DNA of 7,123 bases, taken from positions 1 through 7,123 of the forward strand of contig CAZKTF010000191.1 in the NCBI GenBank assembly GCA_964555565.1, in the 5' to 3' direction. The notes beneath the pieces were generated by a model. The model was not told the origin of the DNA and ran no database searches. It worked only from the letters and a program-made list of their open reading frames with translations. The position numbers and the translations under genes were made by a program. The DNA comes from CAZKTF01 sp964555565 (GTDB lineage: Bacteria; Planctomycetota; JAJSAM01; JAKLKS01). Shown here one piece after another: positions 1 to 6,800 of this stretch; position 1 is the stretch's first letter, and every line of letters begins with the position of its first letter.

Positions 1-7
1 CCTTGCG

Positions 8-31
8 GTGGAGCGCCCTCAGGCGCTCCGC
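8..31. terminator. GC-rich hairpin, possible terminator
   Basis: GGAGCGCC (10-17) and GGCGCTCC (22-29) form a perfect 8 bp stem with a CTCA loop. In RNA the stem extends by a G-U and a G-C pair to 8-31. It lies about 86 bases beyond the stop of the minus-strand cyclic-nucleotide-binding gene, so it could end that transcript. No T-run follows on either strand, so an intrinsic terminator of the classical kind is not shown. The rest of 1-116 shows no credible gene. Confidence 0.3.
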
Positions 32-116
32 GGCCCGCGCCGCCGCGGCGTGGGGCGGCGGGAGGGCCGGCCCGGCGCGCCTCGTCCCCGCCACGGCCTT
101 CCCCCGCTCCTCGCGC

Positions 117-809
117 TCAGAACGTCCACTCGCGGAGCAGCCGGCGCTTGAACTCCGCGAACTCGCTCGTCCGGGGGGCGCCGCCCGGCCGCTCCAGGAT
201 CTCCATCATGCGGCGGTTGGCGCTGTCCAGCCGGGCCGCCAGCATGCGCGTGAAGTACTTCAGCATCTCGATGGCGCCCCGGTTCCCGGCGGAGAGCATC
301 TCGTGGAACGCGGCCTTGGGGAGGAAGAGGAGCCGGCTCGACTCGGCGGCCACCGCCCCCGCCGTGTGCGGGCGTTCGGAGAGGAGGTCCATCTCGCCGA
401 AGACCTCGTCCTTCTCGAGGACCGCGACCTCGCGCTCGCCGCCCTTGGCGTTCCTCTTGACGATGCTCACCCGCCCCGAGAGGACCGCGAAGAGCCCCTC
501 GCCGGCCGCCCCCTGGGCGAAGATCCGCTCGCCCCGGGCCACGGGCCGCTCGCGCAGGGCCCGGAGGAGTTCCCGGAGGTCCTCCGGCCGCAGCTCGGAG
601 AAGGCCGGGATCTTCTGGAGCTGCTCGGCCGTGATGAAGGGGCTCCGGAGCCCCGGGGCCGCCGGGGCCGCGAGGGGCGGCGGTTCGGCCCTGCCCGCGG
701 GGACGGCCATGGTGTCCGCGGTCGCCGCCGGCCGCGCCCGCGCCCCCTCCGCCCGCGCGGCCTTCCCCGCCGCCGGCCCCGCCTTCGCGTCCTTCCTCTT
801 CGTCGCCAC
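117..809 (-). CDS. Cyclic nucleotide-binding domain protein without DNA-binding domain
   Basis: This 230-residue protein has a CRP/PKA-type cyclic nucleotide-binding beta-barrel at about residues 62-175. Visible signs are the entry helix and F-x-E-L region around 66-82, the SGRV turn at 111-114 and the phosphate-binding cassette FGEMDLLSERPHTAG at 137-151. A C-helix region (about 177-207) follows and the chain ends at REWTF, leaving no room for the helix-turn-helix of CRP/FNR regulators; it is therefore more likely a stand-alone sensor or partner-binding protein than a transcription factor. Residues 1-55 are an Ala/Arg/Lys/Pro-rich, probably disordered extension. The start is GTG at 807-809, chosen because AAGGGAGG lies five bases upstream; the internal ATG at residue 34 has no such site. 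In the cassette the Arg that normally contacts the cyclic phosphate is His148 (PHTA for PRTA), while Glu139 is kept, so cAMP/cGMP binding is uncertain. The gene starts 22 bp after the glutamate dehydrogenase stop and is probably co-transcribed with it. Confidence 0.85.
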   Translation of the reverse strand: MATKRKDAKAGPAAGKAARAEGARARPAATADTMAVPAGRAEPPPLAAPAAPGLRSPFITAEQLQKIPAFSELRPEDLRELLRALRERPVARGERIFAQGAAGEGLFAVLSGRVSIVKRNAKGGEREVAVLEKDEVFGEMDLLSERPHTAGAVAAESSRLLFLPKAAFHEMLSAGNRGAIEMLKYFTRMLAARLDSANRRMMEILERPGGAPRTSEFAEFKRRLLREWTF

Positions 810-814
810 CGGTG

Positions 815-822
815 CCTCCCTT
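815..822 (-). promoter_or_regulatory. Shine-Dalgarno site for the cNMP-binding protein (GTG start)
   Basis: Read on the minus strand, AAGGGAGG lies five bases before the GTG codon at 807-809. It fixes the non-ATG start of the cyclic-nucleotide-binding gene and gives it its own translation signal within the presumed two-gene transcript. Confidence 0.7.
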
Positions 823-831
823 AGGGCGTGC

Positions 832-2073
832 CTACGAGATCCCGAGCTTCGAGACCGCCGACGCCACCCGCCCGAGCGCCAGCACGTAGGCCGCCGTGCG
901 GAGCGGCACCTTCCGCGCCTCCGAGATCGAGCGGATCTTCTCGAAGGCCCGCGTCATCTTCCCGTAGAGCCGGTCGTTGACCGTCTCCTCCGTCCAGGTG
1001 TCCACCTGGAGGTTCTGCACCCACTCGAAGTAGGAGACCGTCACGCCCCCCGCGTTGGCGTAGATGTCCGGCACGACCACCACGCCCCGCTCGGTGAGGA
1101 CCTCGTCCCCCTCGGCCGTGGTCGGCCCGTTGGCCCCCTCCACGACGAATTTCGCGCGGACCTCCTTCGCGTTCTTCTTCGTGAGGACCCCGTCCAGGGC
1201 CGCCGGGATGAGGACGTCGCAATCGGTCGTCAGCAGCTCCTCGTTGCCGATCGCCTCCGCCTCGGGGTAGTCCACGACGGAGCCGGTGCGGCGCACCCAC
1301 TGGAGGAGGTCCGTGACGTTGAGGCCCTTCTTGTTCCGGACGCCGCCCTTCACGTCGCTCACGGCGACGATCTTCCCGCCGTCCTCGTGGATGAGCCGGG
1401 CGGCGTGGGAGCCCACGTTCCCGAACCCCTGCACGGCGAAGGTGCAGTCCTTCACCTTCTTGCCGCGCCCGTAGGCGCGCAGGACCTCCTGGGTGGCGTA
1501 GAGGACGCCCCGCCCGGTCGCCGCGTCGCGGCCGAGGGAGCCGTGGAGGTCTACGGGCTTGCCCGTGACGACCGCCGGGGAGAAGCCGTGGTACTTCGAG
1601 TACTGGTCCATCACCCAGGCCATGGTCTGCGCGTTCGTGTTGACGTCCGGCGCGGGGACGTCCTTGTGCGGCCCGATGACCTCGTGGATCCCGTCCACGA
1701 GCTTCCGGGTGAGTTTCTCCAGTTCCCGGTCGCTCATGGAGGTCGGGTCGCAGGTCACCCCCCCCTTGGCGCCGCCGAAGGGGATGTCCACGACCGCGGT
1801 CTTGAGGGTCATGAGGGCGGCGAGGGACCGCACCTCGTTGATGTCCACGCCCGGGTGGAAGCGGAGGCCCCCCTTCATGGGGCCGCGGGCGTTGTTGTGC
1901 TGCACCCGGAACCCCATGTAGGTCTCGAGGGATCCGTCGTCGCGCTCGATGGTCACCTCGACCGTGACCTCGCGCCGCGGGGTCATCAGGTACTTCTCGA
2001 TCTGGCCCCCCAGGTCCATCACCCGGGAAGCGGTCCGGAAGTACTTGTTCGTCGTCTCGAGGGCGCTGGCCAT
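832..2073 (-). CDS. gdhA: Glutamate dehydrogenase (Glu/Leu/Phe/Val dehydrogenase family)
   Basis: A 413-residue cytoplasmic enzyme that interconverts glutamate and 2-oxoglutarate plus ammonium with NAD(P); the length fits the hexameric bacterial/archaeal class of about 410-450 residues. The N-terminal substrate domain carries PMKGGLRFHP (Lys67), Lys91, GGAKGG (catalytic Lys103) and PAPDV (catalytic Asp143). The spacings 67-91-103-143 equal those of Clostridium symbiosum GDH Lys89-Lys113-Lys125-Asp165. The Rossmann motif GFGNVG lies at 216-221, with Asp240 near the end of the second strand, which leans towards NAD but does not prove it. EGANGP is at 312-317. Lys67 together with Ser347 (in SYFEWVQN) matches the glutamate side-chain pair that leucine dehydrogenases replace, so glutamate is the likely substrate. 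The same frame is open upstream to 2214, but ATG at 2071-2073 is preferred because AGGGAGGTGG lies seven bases before it and the family homology begins here. The extra upstream codons would run through the structured element. The gene heads a probable operon with the cyclic-nucleotide-binding gene; the symbol is by family. Confidence 0.95.
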   Translation of the reverse strand: MASALETTNKYFRTASRVMDLGGQIEKYLMTPRREVTVEVTIERDDGSLETYMGFRVQHNNARGPMKGGLRFHPGVDINEVRSLAALMTLKTAVVDIPFGGAKGGVTCDPTSMSDRELEKLTRKLVDGIHEVIGPHKDVPAPDVNTNAQTMAWVMDQYSKYHGFSPAVVTGKPVDLHGSLGRDAATGRGVLYATQEVLRAYGRGKKVKDCTFAVQGFGNVGSHAARLIHEDGGKIVAVSDVKGGVRNKKGLNVTDLLQWVRRTGSVVDYPEAEAIGNEELLTTDCDVLIPAALDGVLTKKNAKEVRAKFVVEGANGPTTAEGDEVLTERGVVVVPDIYANAGGVTVSYFEWVQNLQVDTWTEETVNDRLYGKMTRAFEKIRSISEARKVPLRTAAYVLALGRVASAVSKLGIS

Positions 2074-2080
2074 TCCCGCT

Positions 2081-2090
2081 CCACCTCCCT
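2081..2090 (-). promoter_or_regulatory. Shine-Dalgarno site for glutamate dehydrogenase
   Basis: On the minus strand AGGGAGGTGG lies seven bases before the ATG at 2071-2073. It decides against the 47-codon upstream extension of the reading frame. Confidence 0.7.
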
Positions 2091-2122
2091 GTCGCCGGCC
2101 CGCGCCTTCCGAGCCACGGGGG

Positions 2123-2151
2123 ATCCTACCGGCGCCCGGATCGGGCCCGCA
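2123..2151 (-). promoter_or_regulatory. Weak candidate promoter for glutamate dehydrogenase
   Basis: On the minus strand a TAGGAT box (2123-2128), the same hexamer as in the better promoter at 7025-7030, lies about 50 bases before the gdh start. The hexamer 17 bases upstream (TGCGGG, 2146-2151) does not resemble a -35 box. This is the only promoter-like signal between the gene and the structured element, whose edge begins at about 2163. It could depend on an activator, or the true promoter may lie inside the element. Confidence 0.25.
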
Positions 2152-2162
2152 CGGGGATTCCC

Positions 2163-2198
2163 GCCTAGAGCCCCTATCACAATGCCGCGTGAGCCGCG
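2163..2198 (+). repeat. Left terminal inverted repeat of the structured element
   Basis: Pairs with 2447-2481. Mismatches fall at 2166, 2171 and 2187, and one base (2192) is unpaired. The core CCCTATCACAATGCC is perfectly complementary. Confidence 0.8.
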
Positions 2199-2217
2199 CC
2201 GGGACGAGGAGCAAGCA

Positions 2218-2282
2218 TGGCGGCCGATCGCCGACGACGGTGACTCCATGGAACGAGTCTCCGAGGAGGCGATCGGCCGCCA
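2218..2282. repeat. 65-base imperfect palindrome inside the element
   Basis: TGGCGGCCGATCGCC (2218-2232) and its exact 15-base reverse complement (2268-2282) form the base. After a small internal loop, CGG-T-GACTC (2238-2246) pairs with GAGTC-T-CCG (2255-2263) across a symmetric T/T mismatch, closing an 8-base loop. The two-tier pairing makes a stable hairpin arm. Confidence 0.8.
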
Positions 2283-2311
2283 GGCGCCGCTCATCGCGCC
2301 CGGCCCTCCGG

Positions 2312-2447
2312 GTTGCCGCCCGGGCGGGCCATCTGGGGTGTTGGGACGCGGGGGGTCGCCTTCGGCTCCCCCGCTCGGCCTCGGCGACCGGCTCCGCAAG
2401 GTCGCCATCGGCCGCCCGCCTACCATCTGGCCCGCCGGGGCGGCAAC
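2312..2447. repeat. Second hairpin arm of the element with nested stems
   Basis: Bases 2312-2336 match the reverse complement of 2423-2447 at 22 of 25 positions (for example GTTGCCGCCC with its partner GGGGCGGCAAC region). Within it are two further hairpins. One is at 2348-2374, where GCGGGGG pairs with CCCCCGC and GCC with GGC over a TTC loop. The other is at 2376-2414, where CGGCC and GGCGACC pair with GGTCGCC and GGCCG. The right strand of this arm directly abuts the right terminal repeat, so the stems could stack. Confidence 0.75.
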
Positions 2448-2481
2448 GCGGCCACGGGGCATTGTGATAGGGACTCTTGGC
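2447..2481 (-). repeat. Right terminal inverted repeat of the structured element
   Basis: Reverse complement of the left terminal repeat at 2163-2198, containing GGCATTGTGATAGGG (2458-2472). From 2482 to the lipoprotein ribosome site at 2575 the sequence is G/C-rich and I see no convincing promoter or other feature. Confidence 0.8.
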
Positions 2482-2574
2482 CCCGCGCGCGGACCTTTTC
2501 CGTGACCGTCGGGGGGCGGGGGCCCCAGAATCGCGGTCTCCGGGACGGCGCGCGCCCGTTCGCCCGGCCCCGGC

Positions 2575-2580
2575 GGAGGT
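2575..2580 (+). promoter_or_regulatory. Shine-Dalgarno site for the TPR lipoprotein
   Basis: GGAGGT lies five bases before the ATG at 2586-2588. It supports this start over the 91 upstream in-frame codons, which would cross the structured element and would bury the lipoprotein signal. Confidence 0.75.
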
Positions 2581-2585
2581 CCCCC

Positions 2586-3872
2586 ATGCGATTCGAGAAC
2601 CGCCTCGCCGTCCTGGCCCTCGTCGCCTCCGTCGCCCTCCCCGGCTGCGGCGGCGGCAAGAAGCCCGCGGAAGCGAAGCCCGAGACCGAGGCCCCGAAGA
2701 AGGTGGAGGCCCAGAAGCCGACGAAGACGATGCCGAAGTTCGACAAGTCGGGGATCGTGGACGACCTCAAGAAGCTCCGCGCCCGGCGCGAGGAGGTCAA
2801 GCACGGGACCCGGGAGGAGAAGGAGAAGGCCCAGGCGGAGCTGGACACCCTCCTCAAGGAGGTCGAGGCGCGGTGGGCCACGAAGCCCGTCCCGGACCCC
2901 GAGGGCTACTACCTGGCCATGGTGCAGACCGAGTTCCTGGGGAAGCACGCCGAGGCCGTGACGTCCCTGAAGCGGTACCTGGCGGTGGTGCCCGAGAACA
3001 GCGACAACTTCGGGAACGCCCACGGCCTCCTCGTGCGCGCGCTCCTCGCCTCCGGGGACCTGGACGGGGCGGAGGCGGCGTTGCGCACGGCCCGCGCGGG
3101 GCCCCTCGGGGCGCGGCCCGGGGACCTCCAGCAGGGGGAGCTCGCCCTGGCCGGGGGGCTGGAGAAGGCGGGTCGCCTGGAGGCCGCGGCCCGGCACTTC
3201 ACGGCCGCCTTCGAGACGGGAACCGCGGACCCGGAGGCCGCCGTCTTCGCGACCGACTGCCTCCAGCGCGCCGGCAAGCCCGCCGAGGCCGTCGCCCTGG
3301 CCCGCAAGGCCCTGGAGGTCCTCAAGGGGAGCCAGTCGAGCGAGGAGCGGATGAAGGTCCGCGTGGCCGCCTGCCTGCTCGTGGGGAAGGAGGCCCCGGG
3401 GTTCGCCGGGGCGAGGTACTGGAAGGGGACCGGGGGCCCCGTCGCCGACGCGGCCCTCCAGGGGAAGGTCACGCTCGTCTTCGGATGGAAGACGGAGTTC
3501 AGCCCCGGGCTCATGAAGGGCTGGTCCACCCGCCTCAGGAAGCTGGCGGACGACTACGAGGACAGGGTCCAGTGCGTCGGCGTCTCCCGCCTCCAGCGGT
3601 TCGACCCCCGGATCGGCCAGTTCAACAAGGACCTGACCGTGGAGGAGGAGCTCGACTTCTACGACGGCTACGAGCGGCAGTACAACCTGAGGTTCCCGCT
3701 GGCCGTGGGCGGCCTCGGGGAGACGACCCTCGTGGACGCCTGGTGCGCCTCGGTCGTGCCGTCCTTCGCCGTCGTGGGCAAGGACGGGCGGGTGGCCTAC
3801 ACGAGGACCGGCTTCAACGACGACCACTTCGCGACGGTCCGCGCGGAGATCGACAAGGCGCTGGCGAAGTAG
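2586..3872 (+). CDS. TPR-repeat lipoprotein with thioredoxin-like (redoxin) domain
   Basis: A 428-residue predicted lipoprotein. Residues 1-20 are a signal peptide ending in the lipobox L18-P-G-C21, so Cys21 should be lipidated and the protein anchored in the cell envelope. A Lys/Glu/Pro-rich linker (22-50) and a charged, helical, possibly coiled-coil stretch (56-95) follow. Residues about 105-247 show four helix-turn-helix pairs of TPR character (for example GYYLAMVQTEFLGKHAEAV and GLLVRALLASGDLDGAEAAL). Residues 268-428 look like a TlpA/AhpC-TSA thioredoxin fold: KEAPGF opening, the strand KVTLVFGW at 294-301, VQCVGVSR at 328-335, the cis-proline turn VVPSFAVV at 390-397, then GKDGRVAY. At the place of the redox WCxxC the sequence reads FGWKTEFSP, with no cysteine, so disulfide exchange by the usual mechanism is unlikely. 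The role may be scaffolding or substrate binding; I do not recognise a named gene. It is divergent from gdh and ends 27 bp from the convergent secreted-protein gene. Confidence 0.9.
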   Translation: MRFENRLAVLALVASVALPGCGGGKKPAEAKPETEAPKKVEAQKPTKTMPKFDKSGIVDDLKKLRARREEVKHGTREEKEKAQAELDTLLKEVEARWATKPVPDPEGYYLAMVQTEFLGKHAEAVTSLKRYLAVVPENSDNFGNAHGLLVRALLASGDLDGAEAALRTARAGPLGARPGDLQQGELALAGGLEKAGRLEAAARHFTAAFETGTADPEAAVFATDCLQRAGKPAEAVALARKALEVLKGSQSSEERMKVRVAACLLVGKEAPGFAGARYWKGTGGPVADAALQGKVTLVFGWKTEFSPGLMKGWSTRLRKLADDYEDRVQCVGVSRLQRFDPRIGQFNKDLTVEEELDFYDGYERQYNLRFPLAVGGLGETTLVDAWCASVVPSFAVVGKDGRVAYTRTGFNDDHFATVRAEIDKALAK

Positions 3873-3899
3873 CCCTGCCGCTGCCGGGCTCGCGACGCC

Positions 3900-6800
3900 C
3901 TACCGGTCCTGCCTCCAGACCCGGGTGCGGCGGCCGTCGGGCCGGGTAGTGTCCGAGCCGGCCTGGAACGTGTCGGTGAGGATGAGGTCCAGGTCCCCGT
4001 CGCCGTCGATGTCGGCCACCGCGACCGCCACCGCGTTGCCCGGATCCACACCCCTGCCCTGATTGGTCGCGTAGTCGGGCAGGATCGACGAGGCGTCGAT
4101 GAAGGTCCCGCCGCCGATGTTCAGGAGGAGCCGCGTGCGGCGGTTCGTCCCGATGGCGTCGGGGGTCGAGATGAGGATGTCGGGGTCGGAGTCCTTGTCG
4201 ATGTCCACGGTGAGGACGACCTTCGCCCGGGCGTCGTCGCCCGAGGGCAGGGCGGGGAGGACCGTCGAGGTGCGGTCCACGAGCTTCCCCGTGGTCGTGT
4301 TCTGGAACAGGATCCGGGTGGAGGGCTTCGTGCCCGAGAGCACCGGGGCGTTGAGGGAGACCACGAGGTCGCGGTAGAAGTCGCCGTTGAGGTCGGCCGC
4401 GGCCACCGCGTCGCCCCGCCAGTCGTCGTCGGACGCGCCGGCCGGCGGCGGGAGGAACTGCCCGATGCTCTTGTAGGAGACCGCCGTCCCGCCGGTGCCC
4501 TGCTTGAAGGCGCGGGTCGCCGAGAGCGGGGACCCGGTCCCGGAGGAGGTGAGCGGGCCGTTCCAGGTGATGACGATGTCGTTCAGGAAATCCCCGTCCA
4601 GGTCGGCGACCGTCGCCGCGACGGCGCGGAAGTCGTCGTCCGCGGAGAAGGCCGCGGTGAGGGTCGTCTTCGTGTTGTCGGTGAGGCCCCCTCCGCTGGT
4701 CGCCTGGCAGATCCGCATCGCCGACCCGAAGGGGTAGGTGGTGTAGCTCGGCCAGGTGACCCGGCCGGGGTACGGGAAGCCGCAGCCCGCGTAGACCGCG
4801 TAGGTCCCCGAGCCCGTGAAGCGGTTGATGGACACGTCGTTCACGAGGACGACGTCCTGGTCCCCGTCCCCGTCCAGGTCCCCCATCCCGGCCGCGACGG
4901 AGCGGAAGTCGTAGTCGAACAGTTCGCACTTGGGACCGCTCCAGCAGGCGTCGCAGTGCGGGATGCTGGAGATGGAGAACTTCTTCGCCGCGCCCGTCGT
5001 CGGCTGGCTCGTGAAGGTGCCGTTGGCGTCCGGGAACAGGATCCGGCCCCAGGGGAGGATGTAGTAGGAGGCCGCGGAGTCGGTGGTGGCCTCGACGCCC
5101 GTCCCCGCGTGGCTCAGGTAGACGCCGGGGATCGTGCTCCCGGCGGGGTTGTTCATCCGGCCCGCCAGGAGCCTGTTCGCGCCGAAGTCGTCGGTGAGCG
5201 TCGTGACGGGCATCTTCGTGGCGGTCTGGTCGGTGAACACCCCGGCGCCGTTGTTGACGAGCAGGCGCGTCCCGGGCTTGCTCCCGATCTTCGCGGTGTG
5301 CGCGACGAGGAGCCAGTCGATGGTCCCGTTGGCGTCCTTGTCGATGACCGCGCTGGACACGCCGCCGAAGTCCTCCCCCCCGGCGACCGCAGGGATGGCC
5401 GTGGCGCTCGCGTCCTTGAAGTCGAAGTAGGCGAGCCCGTTCACGCGGAGCGAGGCCTGCCCGAGGTAGTCGCGGACCTCCACGTCCACCTTCCCCGTGG
5501 CGTGGGGCCCCGGGATGGTGAGGGTGTGGCCGATGACGGAGCCGTCGATGGGGTTGAGGTAGGGCGTCGAGGAGACGGGGACGCCGCCGACGCGGACCGT
5601 GTCGGTCGTCTGGAATCCGGTCCCGATGATCGTCATCGGGATGTTCCCGAAGGTCGGGGAGGCCGCGGGGTTCAGGGAGAAGATCGAGGGCGCGGCCTTG
5701 AAGAAGTAGTCCCCCGGGACGTCGGTCCACTGCCCGTAGGCGTCGGTGAGCCTCACCGAGGTGAGCCCCCCGGGCGCCGCCGGCGTGGTGCAGGTGATCG
5801 TCGCGGCGTCCTGGACGACCGCGCTGGAGGCGTCGCTCGTGCCGACGCGCACCCTGTAGGCCTCGCCCGGCCGGAAACCGCTCCCGGTCACGGTGAAGGC
5901 CTGCCCCCCCGTGGCCGGGCCCTCCGACGGCGTGAAGCCCGCGGGGGTGGGCGAGGGGAAGTAGTAGAAGGCTCCCGTGAGCACCGCCACCTGGCCGTCG
6001 GCGTTCGCGAGCACCACGTCCACCGTGCCCGCCCCGGACGGGGGCTTCACCGAGCAGAGGGTCCCGTCGGTCACCTGGGCCTCGGTGCCGGCCACTCCGT
6101 CGAAGAAGACCGCCTGCGGGGTCGGGCTGAGGTTGCTCCCCGTCAGCGTGACGGGCACCCCGAATCCGCCCTGGTCCGGGTCGATGGCCGAGAGCGCCGG
6201 CTCCACGGCGCTGAGCGCCACCGCCTCCTTCGGGGCCCTGGGGAAGACCACCTTGATCGTGATCGAGACGGTGTTGTCGGCGAAGGAGTCCTGGACGAGC
6301 AGCTTGTAGAGCCCGCCGGGCGCGTCCGCGGGGATGGGGATGTTCGTGCCCTTCTGGCTGTTCCCCTTGGAGACGACGTACCGGTCCTTGTCGTAGGGGA
6401 CCGGGTTCCCGTCCGGGTCCTCGACCGCGACCACCTCGGTCCCGCCGTCCCCCTTGAACTTGAGCGACCAGGAGAAGAGCGCGCCGCCGTTCGCCGGGAA
6501 GGGGATCTCCGTGATCATGTCCTTGGCGAAGACCTGGTTCTTCACGGGCGAGACCTTGGCGGGCTTGAGGGACCAGGCGAGCGTGTAGGCGCCGGTGCCG
6601 GAGGAGCCGCGCACGCGGAGGGCGTACCGCCCGCTCGCGGCGAGCACGGCCTTCTTGATGACGGAGGAGGTCTTCGACGCGATCCCCGTCGCCTCCACCG
6701 TCCCGTTCGGGGCGACGAGTTCGAGGACGGGGACGAGGTCCGCCGTCTTCCCCTTCTTGGCGGAGGCCTTCAGCTGGAATCCGGGGGCGCCCTCGAAGAC

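Larger units (their letters stand above)
2163..2481. mobile_element. MITE-like structured element with long terminal inverted repeats
   Basis: The ends are inverted repeats: 2163-2191 matches the reverse complement of 2453-2481 at 26 of 29 positions, including a perfect 15-base core (CCCTATCACAATGCC at 2172-2186; its complement at 2458-2472). Allowing one inserted base, the match goes on through GCCGCG to 2198 on the left and 2447 on the right. Inside are a 65-base palindrome (2218-2282) and a second arm (2312-2447) with its own nested hairpins, so the whole folds as a closed stem with a three-way junction. No transposase or convincing protein is encoded. No clear target-site duplication is seen: TA flanks the TCACAATGCC part on both sides, but the symmetry extends beyond it. 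The structure and size suggest a non-autonomous palindromic mobile element; a structured RNA or large regulatory palindrome is the alternative. It fills the divergent upstream region of gdh and the lipoprotein gene. Confidence 0.6.

Noticed and set aside
2074..2214. N-terminal extension of glutamate dehydrogenase by 47 codons
   Set aside because: Runs into the terminal repeat of the structured element and has no family similarity; ATG 2071-2073 has a good ribosome site.
2175..2469. TA dinucleotides flanking TCACAATGCC as an IS630/mariner-type target duplication
   Set aside because: The inverted symmetry continues beyond the TA (CCC/GGG, AGAG/CTCT), so the TA is more likely within the repeat than a duplicated target.
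2175..2470. TCACA and TGTGA in the terminal repeats read as a CRP operator
   Set aside because: The half-sites are about 280 bp apart rather than six, are part of the inverted repeats, and the adjacent cNMP-binding protein has no DNA-binding domain.
148..2505. A 785-codon plus-strand open frame antisense to gdh and the cNMP gene
   Set aside because: It is a GC-driven shadow: low-complexity Arg/Gly/His-rich translation, no ribosome site, and it overlaps two genes with clear family motifs.
2019..3827. A 602-codon minus-strand open frame antisense to the lipoprotein gene and crossing the element
   Set aside because: No recognisable motifs, compositionally biased, and conflicts with well-supported genes on both sides.
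3871..3890. AGCCC-N10-GGGCT hairpin between the convergent genes as a bidirectional terminator
   Set aside because: Only five pairs with a ten-base loop and no T-run; not distinguishable from chance in GC-rich DNA.
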